Source of the DNA: Rhodocyclales bacterium
GTDB lineage: Bacteria; Pseudomonadota; Gammaproteobacteria; Burkholderiales; Rhodocyclaceae
NCBI GenBank assembly: GCA_016215645.1
Contig: JACRIX010000069.1
Location: forward strand, 1-46,601
DNA: 46,601 nt
Direction of reading: 5' to 3'
Part shown: positions 37,935 to 46,601 of the stretch, piece after piece
Layout of the letters: each line of letters starts with the position of its first letter
Position numbering within the stretch: the first letter of the stretch is position 1
Notes under the pieces: generated by a model
Seen by the model: only the letters and a program-made list of their open reading frames with translations
Database searches by the model: none
Told to the model about the DNA's origin: nothing
Translations under genes and position numbers: made by a program

Positions 37935-38015
37935 GATGAGGCTCCCGGGAACAAGGCACGACGTCTATCGGAACCGGACGCGGCTTGTTTCACATGGCGT
38001 TCGGCAAACCTGCCG

Positions 38016-38044
38016 ATTATACCTGCGCAGGCCCTTCCACGCAA
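38016..38044 (-). promoter_or_regulatory. Sigma-70-type promoter of carAB
   Basis: On the minus strand TTGCGT (38044-38039), 17 bases, and TATAAT (38021-38016), a perfect -10. It is 82 bases before the carA start; the leader shows no clear attenuator. Confidence 0.55.
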
Positions 38045-38076
38045 CGCGAAAGGATGGCGAAACGGACGATGCCCCG

Positions 38077-38886
<810 letters not shown>

Positions 38887-39309
38887 TTACTTCTTTTCCT
38901 GTGGGTCAGCGCCAGCGGGCGCCGGACCCGGGATGTCGATGACCTGGGCAGCCGGTTTGGGCGCCTCGGCCTTGTTGGGATCGTCCGCGACGACATCACC
39001 GGTAACGCGCAGCAATTTGTTGTCCTGAAAGAATACGGTCAGGACGCGCTGCTGTGCGTCACCACGACCGGGCTGGAAGCGGTAAACGTAGTCCCAGCGG
39101 TCGGCATGGAACATGTCGGCCACCAGTGGCGAACCGAGGATGAAACGCACCTGCTCGCGGCTCAGGCCGGGTTTGAGCTGTGCCACCATTTCCTGGGTAA
39201 CCATATTGCCCTGTCGCACATCGACACGATAGGGCGTAAGGTAAGTGGTAATCTGGGGAGTGCTGGAACAGGCCGCCAGCAAGGGCAGTAACAAAAGGGT
39301 TCGCTTCAT
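38887..39309 (-). CDS. bamE: Outer-membrane assembly lipoprotein BamE
   Basis: 140 residues. A lipoprotein signal with lipobox LLAACSS (Cys at about 15), then the BamE fold: [39 protein letters not shown] is described here by its ends, with the conserved G-x-P-x-x-D and the FF-x-DN near the end. Part of the Bam complex that inserts beta-barrels. The Pro/Ala-rich tail after about residue 105 is an extension of the compact domain. Divergent from fur. Confidence 0.93.
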   Translation of the reverse strand: MKRTLLLLPLLAACSSTPQITTYLTPYRVDVRQGNMVTQEMVAQLKPGLSREQVRFILGSPLVADMFHADRWDYVYRFQPGRGDAQQRVLTVFFQDNKLLRVTGDVVADDPNKAEAPKPAAQVIDIPGPAPAGADPQEKK

Positions 39310-39451
39310 CGGGAATTTCCGGGGAGTCGCTCAGGTGGCTGGCACTCGTGGTGGTGGTATGCGGCGCCATGTCCCGGCGGCAATATCCCAACCGGGCTGC
39401 GAAAACTATATCATAGCCGACCGGCCTACCTCGCGCTCGCCCCCTTGCCTC

Positions 39452-39892
39452 ATGACCCATCCCGACGACCTCAAGAGCATCGGCCTCAAGGCCACCTATC
39501 CGCGACTGAAGATCCTCGACCTGTTCCACAAGTTGCAAGACGACGGGGCGCCGAGGCACGTCACCGCCGAAGATGTCTATCGCCACCTGATTGCCGATGG
39601 CCTCGATATCGGGTTGGCAACGGTCTACCGGGTACTGACCCAGTTTGAGCAGGCAGGGCTGTTGCAGCGCCATCACTTTGAGTCCGGCAAGTCGATCTTC
39701 GAACTCAACGAGGGTACGCATCACGACCATCTGGTCTGTCTGGATTGTGGCCGCGTCGAAGAGTTCTACGATGCCGAGATCGAAAAGCGCCAGCACAAGG
39801 TCGCCGCCGAGCACGGCTTCACCGTCCGCGAACACGCCCTCTACCTCTATGTCGAATGCAAGAAGGCTGACTGCCCGAGCCGCAAGTCCTGA
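39452..39892 (+). CDS. fur: Ferric uptake regulator Fur
   Basis: 146 residues from the ATG at 39452. The N-terminal winged helix has [14 protein letters not shown] and the recognition helix [20 protein letters not shown]; the metal sites are in [16 protein letters not shown], and a second Cys pair closes the protein (ECKKADCPS). Uses Fe2+ to repress iron uptake genes. The bamE-fur divergent pair is common in Betaproteobacteria. An AT-rich stretch near 39405-39416 (ACTATATCATAG) may provide overlapping -10 elements for both directions. Confidence 0.95.
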   Translation: MTHPDDLKSIGLKATYPRLKILDLFHKLQDDGAPRHVTAEDVYRHLIADGLDIGLATVYRVLTQFEQAGLLQRHHFESGKSIFELNEGTHHDHLVCLDCGRVEEFYDAEIEKRQHKVAAEHGFTVREHALYLYVECKKADCPSRKS

Positions 39893-39910
39893 CCTGACGC
39901 ACCCGTAGCA

Positions 39911-40483
39911 GTGGAAGCCTTTTTCACCTCGACCGTGCTGGTCGCGATCGCCGAAATCGGCGACAAGACGCAGCTGCTTTCGTTTGTGCTGGCGGCCCAG
40001 CTCCGCAAGCCCATGGCGATCATCGCCGGCATTTTCGTCGCCACGGTGCTGAACCATGCGCTCGCCGGTTCTGTCGGCGTCTGGCTGGCGCAGCTGATAT
40101 CGCCGCTCTGGCTGCCCTGGACCACCGGTGCCGTGTTCATCGCCTTCGGCCTCTGGGCCCTGCATCCCGACTCGCTCGACGAGGATCCGAAAATCCATCC
40201 GGCCGGTGCCTTCGTCACCACCACGATCGCCTTCTTCATTGCCGAAATGGGCGACAAGACTCAGTTCGCCACGGTCGCCCTGGGCGCGCAATTCGCCGGA
40301 TCGCTGTTCGCCGTGATCATGGGCACGACCATTGGCATGATGCTGGCCAACGTGCCCGCCGTGCTGATTGGCGAAAAACTGGCGCAGCGCCTGCCGCTGA
40401 AATACATCCGCTGGACCGCCGCTGCCGTATTCATCGGCACCGGCGTGGCAGCAATGTGGGGCGCGCCGAGCCTGCCCGCTTAG
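39911..40483 (+). CDS. UPF0016/GDT1-family divalent cation exporter
   Basis: 190 residues from a GTG start 18 bases after fur. Six membrane spans in two homologous halves, each with the family's E-x-G-D-K-T-Q motif: AEIGDKTQ near the N-terminus and AEMGDKTQ in the second half. Bacterial members export Mn2+; plant and yeast members move Ca2+ and Mn2+. The close spacing to fur suggests a shared transcript. The stop overlaps the recN stop on the other strand. Confidence 0.87.
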   Translation: MEAFFTSTVLVAIAEIGDKTQLLSFVLAAQLRKPMAIIAGIFVATVLNHALAGSVGVWLAQLISPLWLPWTTGAVFIAFGLWALHPDSLDEDPKIHPAGAFVTTTIAFFIAEMGDKTQFATVALGAQFAGSLFAVIMGTTIGMMLANVPAVLIGEKLAQRLPLKYIRWTAAAVFIGTGVAAMWGAPSLPA

Positions 40484-42132
40484 CCGAGCCCGAGCATCTC
40501 CGCCGCGTGGCGGCGCGTGGTCTCGGTGATCGTCTCGCCGCCCAGCATGCGGGCGATCTCGCCGATGCGCGCCTCCCGGTCGAGGACGCTGACCGAAGAC
40601 GTCGTCGTCCCGTTGCGCATTTCCTTGGCGATCGACCATTGCCAGTCGGCCTGGGCTGCCACCTGCGGCAGGTGCGTCACGCACAACACCTGGCGGCTCG
40701 TGCCCAGCTGGCGCAGCATGCGCCCCACTATCTCGGCGACACGGCCGCCGATGCCGACATCGACTTCGTCGAAGATCAGGGTACCGGCAGCATTGGCCTG
40801 GCTGGCGATGACCTGCAGCGCCAGGCCGATGCGCGACAACTCGCCGCCCGAGGCAACCTTGGCCAGCGGCCGCAGTGGCTGGCCGGCATTCGCCGTGACC
40901 AGGAATTCGATGCTTTCGGAGCCGCCCGCGGAACCGTCGGCCAGCGGTTCCAGCGCCACCTCGAAGCGGCCGCCGGCCATGGCCAGATCCTGCATGCCGG
41001 CGGTGACCGCCGCCGACAGCGCCTTGGCGGCCTTTGTCCGCAGTGCCGACAGCTTCTTCGCCTTGTCGCGATAGGCCGCCTCGGTCATGCGTTCGCGTTC
41101 CGCCAGCGCCTCGGGATCGGCACGCAGAACCAATTCGGCCAGCCGTGCCTGCAACCGGTGCAGCAAGTCCGGCAGTTCTTCGACGCTTACGCGATGCTTG
41201 CGCGCCATCTGCATCACCGCGTCGATGCGCGCATCGAGTTCACCCAGGCGCGCGGGATCGAGCTCCAGCCGATCCTGATAACGCCGTAGCGCCAGCGCCG
41301 ACTCTTCGAACTGGATCAGCGCACTGTCATAGAGCTGCGCCGCCTCGTCGAGCGCCAGATCGCAGGCCACCAGTTCGGAGAGCCTGGCCCCGGCATGCCG
41401 CAAGGCCGGCAAGCCGCCGGACTCGCCTTCTTCCAGCGCCGCCAGCGCCTGGCCAACGGCCTCCAGCAAAGCATTGGCATTGCCCAGGCGACGCTGTTCC
41501 TGTTCGGTTTCCTGCCAAGCGGCCGCGTCGAATGCCAGCGCGTCGAGTTCCTTGACTTGCCAGTCGAGCAGTTCGCGTTCGCGCTGCGTTGCCTCGACGT
41601 CCTTTTCCGCCACCGCACGCGCCTCGCGCGCGGCACGCCAGACGGACCACGCGCTGGACACTTCCCGGGCGATGCCTTGCGCACCGCCATGGGCGTCGAG
41701 CAGCCCGCGTTGCGCGTCGGCGCGCAACAGCGAGTGATGGGCGTTCTGGCCATGGATGTCGGCGAGGAAATCGGCAACCTCGCGCAACTGCCCGAGCGTC
41801 GCCGCGGCACCGTTGATGTAGGCGCGCGAACGCCCCGCGGCATCGATGACCCGGCGCAGCAGGCAAGCGTCCAGATCGAAATCGCCGGCACGCAGCCAGG
41901 ATTCGAGCGGGCTGTCCGGTGTCACCTCGAACTCGGCGGAAATCTCGGCGCGCTCGGCACCGCTCCTGACCACCGCCGCATCGGCGCGCTCGCCCAGCGC
42001 CAGTGACAAGGCGTCGACCAGTATCGATTTGCCGGCGCCGGTCTCGCCGGTCAGGGCGCCAAAGCCGGCGTCGAACTCCAGCTCAAGCCGGTCGACGATG
42101 ACGAAATCACGGATGATCAGGCGCAGCAGCAT
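40480..42132 (-). CDS. recN: DNA repair protein RecN
   Basis: 550 residues from the ATG at 42132; the open frame upstream overlaps nadK and is not used. SMC-like: Walker A GETGAGKSILVDAL near the start, a long coiled coil in the middle, and the C-terminal signature VASGGELSRIGLAL with Walker B TLIFDEVDVGIGG. It acts early in double-strand-break repair. It starts 4 bases after the nadK stop; nadK-recN is a common pair. Confidence 0.95.
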   Translation of the reverse strand: MLLRLIIRDFVIVDRLELEFDAGFGALTGETGAGKSILVDALSLALGERADAAVVRSGAERAEISAEFEVTPDSPLESWLRAGDFDLDACLLRRVIDAAGRSRAYINGAAATLGQLREVADFLADIHGQNAHHSLLRADAQRGLLDAHGGAQGIAREVSSAWSVWRAAREARAVAEKDVEATQRERELLDWQVKELDALAFDAAAWQETEQEQRRLGNANALLEAVGQALAALEEGESGGLPALRHAGARLSELVACDLALDEAAQLYDSALIQFEESALALRRYQDRLELDPARLGELDARIDAVMQMARKHRVSVEELPDLLHRLQARLAELVLRADPEALAERERMTEAAYRDKAKKLSALRTKAAKALSAAVTAGMQDLAMAGGRFEVALEPLADGSAGGSESIEFLVTANAGQPLRPLAKVASGGELSRIGLALQVIASQANAAGTLIFDEVDVGIGGRVAEIVGRMLRQLGTSRQVLCVTHLPQVAAQADWQWSIAKEMRNGTTTSSVSVLDREARIGEIARMLGGETITETTRRHAAEMLGLG

Positions 42133-42136
42133 GCGG

Positions 42137-43015
42137 TCAATGCCTTGGCGTCGCACTCCAGTGCAGCTTCTCGCGCAACATGGCGAAATAGCTGTAGCCC
42201 GGCGGATGCAACAGGGTAATGCTGTGGCGCGAGCGCGCCACGCGCAGGATGTCTCCGGCGCGGGCATCGAAGCGGCCCTGACCATCGAAATGCAGGCGCG
42301 CATCGTGGGGCGGCAGCAGGCCGATGTCGATGCGGCTGCTGTCGCTGACCGTGATCGGCCGATTCGACAGCGCGTGCGGACACAGCGGCACGATGGCGAT
42401 GCCGGCCACCGAAGGATGCAGGATCGGCCCGTTGGCCGAGAGCGCATACGCCGTCGAGCCGGTAGGCGTGGACAGGATCAGACCGTCGGCGCGCAGCACG
42501 TGGATCAGTTCGCCATCGACCTTGACGTCGAGCTCGATCATGCGCCCCGTTTCGCCCTTGTTCACCACCACGTCGTTGAGCGCCAGGGTCGCAAATTCGC
42601 CGTTGCCGTCGCGGAGGACTTCCGCATCCAGCAGGAAACGCTGCTCACGGATGAACTTTCCGGCCAGCAAGGCCTCGATGCTGCCCTCCATCGCGTCCAG
42701 CGCGATGTCGGTCATGAAACCCAGGCGACCCTGGTTGACGCCGACCAGGGGCACGTCGAAACAGGCGAGTTGGCGCGCGGCATTCAGCATGGTGCCATCG
42801 CCGCCAAGCACGATGGCCAGCTCGGCCTTCGCCCCTATCGATGGATAGTCGGCGACGGCATAACCATGGCTGCCGATGGCAGCGGCCGTCGCCTCCTCAA
42901 GCAGCACTTCACGGCCCTGCGAACGCAGCAAACCGGCGAGCGTGAGCAGGGACTCCGCGATCTCCGGGCTGCGGTACTTGCCGATCAGGGCAATGCTGCG
43001 AAATGCGCCATTCAT
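42137..43015 (-). CDS. nadK: NAD kinase NadK
   Basis: 292 residues from the ATG at 43015. GGDGTML is the ATP/NAD loop, LNDVVVNKG and [18 protein letters not shown] are the conserved inner motifs. It phosphorylates NAD to NADP. Divergent from hrcA with a 128-base gap, in which I see no gene. Confidence 0.96.
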   Translation of the reverse strand: MNGAFRSIALIGKYRSPEIAESLLTLAGLLRSQGREVLLEEATAAAIGSHGYAVADYPSIGAKAELAIVLGGDGTMLNAARQLACFDVPLVGVNQGRLGFMTDIALDAMEGSIEALLAGKFIREQRFLLDAEVLRDGNGEFATLALNDVVVNKGETGRMIELDVKVDGELIHVLRADGLILSTPTGSTAYALSANGPILHPSVAGIAIVPLCPHALSNRPITVSDSSRIDIGLLPPHDARLHFDGQGRFDARAGDILRVARSRHSITLLHPPGYSYFAMLREKLHWSATPRH

Positions 43016-43131
43016 GGAATGATTAAACCATACCCGGAGCCCGCGCAAGGAGTGCCATCGGCAGATTTTTTCCGCCGGTCCGACGTGATCCGGCGGCGCG
43101 GGACCGTCCGCCATCCGTCCGCCGAAATGAC

Positions 43132-43137
43132 TACAAT
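43132..43137 (+). promoter_or_regulatory. -10 element of hrcA with no room for a leader
   Basis: TACAAT ends 6 bases before the hrcA ATG, the same spacing as at yhbY. No good -35 is seen at 16-18 bases upstream. Confidence 0.4.
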
Positions 43138-43143
43138 CGGCCC

Positions 43144-44163
43144 ATGCTCGACCACCGCGCACAAACACTGCTCAAAACCCTGATCGAACGCTACATCGCG
43201 GAAGGTCAGCCGGTGGGCTCGCGCACCCTGTCGAAATACTCGGGCCTGGAGCTGTCGCCGGCAACGATCCGCAATGTAATGTCCGACCTCGAAGAAATGG
43301 GCTTCATCGCCAGCCCGCACACCTCGGCGGGTCGCATCCCGACGCCACTGGGTTACCGCCTCTTCGTCGACTCGCTGCTGACCGTCAAACCCCTGCGCGG
43401 CAACGAACTCTCCGAGATCAAGGAGGCGATTCATCCCGACCAGCCACAACTGGTGATCAGCCACGCCTCGCAACTGCTGTCGCAACTGACGGCCTTTGCC
43501 GGCATCGTCGTCGCCCCGCGCCGCCAGCAGCCGCGCATCCGCCAGATCGAGTTCCTCGGCCTGTCCGAAAAGCGCGTGCTGCTGATCATCGTCACCGCCG
43601 ATGGCGACGTGCAGAACCGCATCCTGTTCACCCAGCGCAATTACAGCCCCTCCGAACTCACGGAAGCCGCCAATTACCTCAACCAGAACTGCCTCGGCCT
43701 GGATTTCGACCAGGTGCGCGCCAGGGTCGTCGAGGAACTCCGCCAGTTGCGCACGGACATGTCCGAACTGATGACGGCCGCGCTGGAAGTCGGCAACCAG
43801 GCGGTAGCCGATACCTCGACGCAATACGTGATCAGCGGCGAGAAGAACCTGCTCGGCATCGAGGACCTGTCGTCCAACATGACCCGGCTGCGTCGGCTGT
43901 TTGACTTGTTCGAGCAGCGTACCGGTCTGGCGCAGTTGCTCGAACTGTCCAGCCGTGCCGAAGGCGTACAGGTCTTCATCGGCGGCGAATCGGGCATCGC
44001 GCCGCTCGACGAGTGCTCGGTGGTCGCCGCCCCCTACGAAGTCGATGGCGAGATCGTCGGTACCATCGGCGTCATCGGCCCGACACGAATGGCTTACGAG
44101 CGCGTGATCCCCATCGTCGACATCACCGCCAAGCTGCTTACCTCCGCCCTTTCCGCTCCCTGA
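43144..44163 (+). CDS. hrcA: Heat-inducible transcription repressor HrcA
   Basis: 339 residues. N-terminal winged helix ([30 protein letters not shown], described by its start and end, with the recognition segment [19 protein letters not shown]), then the GAF-like and dimer domains with HTSAGRIPT and the closing [18 protein letters not shown]. It represses groE and sometimes dnaK through the CIRCE operator, depending on GroEL. No CIRCE repeat is found upstream of hrcA, grpE or dnaK here. Its stop overlaps the hemH start. Confidence 0.96.
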   Translation: MLDHRAQTLLKTLIERYIAEGQPVGSRTLSKYSGLELSPATIRNVMSDLEEMGFIASPHTSAGRIPTPLGYRLFVDSLLTVKPLRGNELSEIKEAIHPDQPQLVISHASQLLSQLTAFAGIVVAPRRQQPRIRQIEFLGLSEKRVLLIIVTADGDVQNRILFTQRNYSPSELTEAANYLNQNCLGLDFDQVRARVVEELRQLRTDMSELMTAALEVGNQAVADTSTQYVISGEKNLLGIEDLSSNMTRLRRLFDLFEQRTGLAQLLELSSRAEGVQVFIGGESGIAPLDECSVVAAPYEVDGEIVGTIGVIGPTRMAYERVIPIVDITAKLLTSALSAP

Positions 44164-45248
44164 TGCCGCGCTACGCCCCCGAACCCGCGCCGACCCACGG
44201 CGCCGCCCGCCGCACGGCTGTCCTGCTGGTGAATCTCGGCACCCCCGAGGCGCCAACCAGATCCGCGCTGCGCCGCTATCTCGGCGAATTCCTCTGGGAC
44301 CCGCGCATCGTCGAGATCCCGCGGCCGATCTGGTGGCTGATCCTGAACCTGTTCGTGCTGAACATCCGACCGGCCAAGTCGGCCGCCAAGTACGCCAGGA
44401 TCTGGCTGGCGGAAGGCTCGCCACTGAAGGTGCATACCGAGCGCCAGGCCACCCTGCTCAGGGGCTGGCTGGGCGACTCCGGCAACTCCGGCATCGCCGT
44501 GGCCTGGGCCATGCGCTACGGCCGGCCTTCGATCGCCGACATCCTCGACCGCCTCAAATCCGAGGGCGCCGAGCGCGTGCTGGTGGTACCGGCCTATCCG
44601 CAATATGCCGCCAGTTCCTCGGGCAGCGTGATGGACGATGTCGCCGACTGGATCAAGCACACGCGCAACCCGATGGAAATCCGCTTCATCAAACATTTCC
44701 ACGACGACCCCGGCTACATCGCCAGCGTCGTTGCCACAATCAGGGAATACTGGGCCGCCCACGGCCGCCCGGACAAACTGCTGATGAGCTTCCATGGCCT
44801 GCCGCGGCGCTCGCTCGACCTCGGCGACCCCTACTACTGCGAATGCCAGAAGACCGGCCGGCTGATTGCCGAAGCCCTCGGCCTCGCCACCGAGCAGTAC
44901 CTGATCACTTTCCAGTCGCGCTTCGGCAAGGCCGAGTGGCTACAGCCCTATACCCAGGCCACGCTGGAAAAGCTGGGCCACGAAAAGACCGGCCGCGTCG
45001 ATGTGATCTGCCCCGGCTTCGTCGCCGACTGCCTGGAAACCCTGGAAGAGATCGCCATGGATTGCCGCGATGATTTCCTTTCCTCCGGCGGCGGCGAGTT
45101 TCACTACATTCCGGCGGTCAATGAGCGGCCGGACTGGATCGCCGCGCTGGGCGACCTGGTAAGTCGCCATCTTGGCGGCTGGCAACTGACAGCGAGCCGC
45201 GACGCACAAGCTCCGCAACGCGCCAAGGCACTCGGCGCGACGTCTTGA
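44163..45248 (+). CDS. hemH: Ferrochelatase HemH
   Basis: 361 residues from the ATG at 44163, overlapping the hrcA stop by one base. Starts with [13 protein letters not shown]; the metal-binding active-site His is in [11 protein letters not shown], and [15 protein letters not shown] and [16 protein letters not shown] are the standard late motifs. It inserts Fe2+ into protoporphyrin IX to give haem, needed here by the di-haem peroxidase. The hrcA-hemH pair is usual in this class. Confidence 0.96.
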   Translation: MPRYAPEPAPTHGAARRTAVLLVNLGTPEAPTRSALRRYLGEFLWDPRIVEIPRPIWWLILNLFVLNIRPAKSAAKYARIWLAEGSPLKVHTERQATLLRGWLGDSGNSGIAVAWAMRYGRPSIADILDRLKSEGAERVLVVPAYPQYAASSSGSVMDDVADWIKHTRNPMEIRFIKHFHDDPGYIASVVATIREYWAAHGRPDKLLMSFHGLPRRSLDLGDPYYCECQKTGRLIAEALGLATEQYLITFQSRFGKAEWLQPYTQATLEKLGHEKTGRVDVICPGFVADCLETLEEIAMDCRDDFLSSGGGEFHYIPAVNERPDWIAALGDLVSRHLGGWQLTASRDAQAPQRAKALGATS

Positions 45249-45266
45249 ATTGACCGGACTCAACCT

Positions 45267-45288
45267 TATATCAGCTTGAACTGATATA
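45267..45288. promoter_or_regulatory. Perfect palindrome upstream of trxC
   Basis: TATATCAG and CTGATATA (8-bp arms) flank CTTGAA; the whole element is 22 bp and ends 11 bases before the trxC ATG. Its size and T/A ends suit a LysR-type dimer site such as OxyR. GGAG at 45290-45293 is the ribosome site. Confidence 0.6.
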
Positions 45289-45299
45289 CGGAGCCCGCC

Positions 45300-45734
45300 A
45301 TGGCTGAAAGCCTGATCGTCGTCTGTCCGCATTGCCACGCCCCCAACCGCCTGTCCGCCGAACGACTGGCCGATGGCGGCACTTGCGGCAAATGCAAGTC
45401 GCCATTGTTTCTCGGCGAGCCGCTGCAACTTGACGCGGCGAGTTTCGACAAGCACGTCGGGCGCTCCGGGATACCGGTACTGGTTGATTTCTGGGCTCCC
45501 TGGTGCGGCCCCTGCCGGTCGATGGCGCCCGCCTTCGCCGCTGCCGCGCGCCAGCTGGAACCCGAGTTTCGCCTGGCCAAGGTGAATACCGAGGAAGATC
45601 AGCAACTGGCGGCGCGCTTCGGCATCCGCTCGATCCCCACCCTCGCCCTGTTCAAGGGTGGCCACGAAATCGCCCGTCAGACGGGGGCGATGGATACGGC
45701 GAACATCCTGCGCTGGGTACGCAGCCACGCCTGA
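45300..45734 (+). CDS. trxC: Thioredoxin 2 (TrxC)
   Basis: 144 residues. An N-terminal zinc ribbon (VVCPHCHAPN and GTCGKCKSP) precedes a thioredoxin domain with the WCGPC active site in DFWAPWCGPCRSMAP and the cis-proline in IRSIPTLALF. This zinc-finger form is TrxC, which reduces disulfides and is induced by OxyR in E. coli under oxidative stress. A palindrome just upstream may serve such control. Confidence 0.95.
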   Translation: MAESLIVVCPHCHAPNRLSAERLADGGTCGKCKSPLFLGEPLQLDAASFDKHVGRSGIPVLVDFWAPWCGPCRSMAPAFAAAARQLEPEFRLAKVNTEEDQQLAARFGIRSIPTLALFKGGHEIARQTGAMDTANILRWVRSHA

Positions 45735-45753
45735 TTTTTTCTTCGCTTCGGGG

Positions 45754-45781
45754 CTTGAAGCGTCGGAAATCGCCCTCATCT
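45754..45781 (+). promoter_or_regulatory. Sigma-32-type heat-shock promoter of grpE
   Basis: CTTGAAG (45754-45760), 12 bases, CCCTCATCT (45773-45781), close to the heat-shock consensus CTTGAAA and CCCCATNT. It is 28 bases before the grpE ATG, which has TGAGGAG at 45795. Confidence 0.65.
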
Positions 45782-45809
45782 GCGCCGGGTTTCTTGAGGA
45801 GCCCGACCC

Positions 45810-46601
<792 letters not shown>

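Noticed and set aside
42132-42447. N-terminal extension of recN
   Set aside because: It overlaps nadK in another frame, and the RecN domain starts with MLLRLIIRDF at 42132.
43016-43143. CIRCE operator upstream of hrcA, and likewise before grpE and dnaK
   Set aside because: No TTAGCACTC-N9-GAGTGCTAA or near version was found in these gaps.

Overview
The window is a high-GC, gene-dense bacterial chromosome segment with no rRNA, tRNA, CRISPR array or mobile element that I can recognise. Gene content and order (carA-carB-greA, rlmE-ftsH-folP-glmM, hrcA-hemH-trxC-grpE-dnaK, a betaproteobacterial-type porin, a ubiquinone-family methyltransferase) point to a Betaproteobacterium, probably of the Rhodocyclales/Sterolibacteriaceae kind. 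That placement is inference from gene order and protein character, not a database result.

Layout. 1-3.55 kb: the end of a quinol:fumarate reductase operon (frdA partial, frdB, frdC, frdD), followed by a divergent UbiE-like methyltransferase and an unknown gene. 3.6-6.2 kb: three overlapping genes for secreted proteins (amidohydrolase, YtkA/FixH-like protein, di-haem peroxidase). 6.4-10.45 kb, minus strand: pstSCAB plus a small gene where phoU is often found. 10.6-17.5 kb, plus strand, divergent from pstS: olsA, olsB, glycosyltransferase, dgkA, glycosyltransferase, plcP-type phosphoesterase and a CYTH-CHAD protein, packed with overlaps or very short gaps. 17.7-20.9 kb: a porin with a strong terminator, then a CBS-histidine kinase-receiver hybrid. 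20.9-22.7 kb, minus strand: alpha/beta hydrolase and M14 carboxypeptidase. 22.8-25.2 kb: three tiny ORFs and phoX. 25.2-27.2 kb: an MgtE_N/CorA-like transporter and sixA. 27.2-46.6 kb: mostly housekeeping genes (glmM, folP, ftsH, rlmE, yhbY, DUF4149, greA, carBA, dapB, bamE, fur, UPF0016, recN, nadK, hrcA, hemH, trxC, grpE, start of dnaK).

The main result is that about 6.4-27.2 kb looks like a phosphate-starvation (PHO) island. Several promoters share one layout: two 7-bp half-sites resembling CTGTCAT or CTGTAAC on an 11-bp pitch, exactly 10 bp, then a -10-like hexamer. I see it before pstS, olsA, the porin, the small ORFs ahead of phoX, and sixA, and weaker versions before phoX and the CYTH-CHAD gene. 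The genes fit together. Porin and Pst import phosphate, and PhoX releases it outside the cytoplasm. The PlcP-type enzyme would strip head groups from phospholipids to give diacylglycerol. Two glycosyltransferases could turn that into glycolipids while DgkA returns some to phosphatidate. OlsB and OlsA would make ornithine-type lipids that contain no phosphorus. The CYTH-CHAD protein and SixA may link this to polyphosphate or phosphohistidine control. The exciting candidate system is therefore one compact, divergently controlled locus for replacing phospholipids with both aminolipids and glycolipids, with small proteins and SixA apparently under the same control.

Other points of note: three genes (olsA, yhbY, hrcA) with a -10-like hexamer six bases before the start codon, suggesting leaderless mRNAs; a CYTH domain lacking both signature glutamates; a CorA-like transporter with GMS in place of GMN and an MgtE-like N-terminus; heat-shock-type promoters before grpE and dnaK with no CIRCE element; and a perfect palindrome before trxC.
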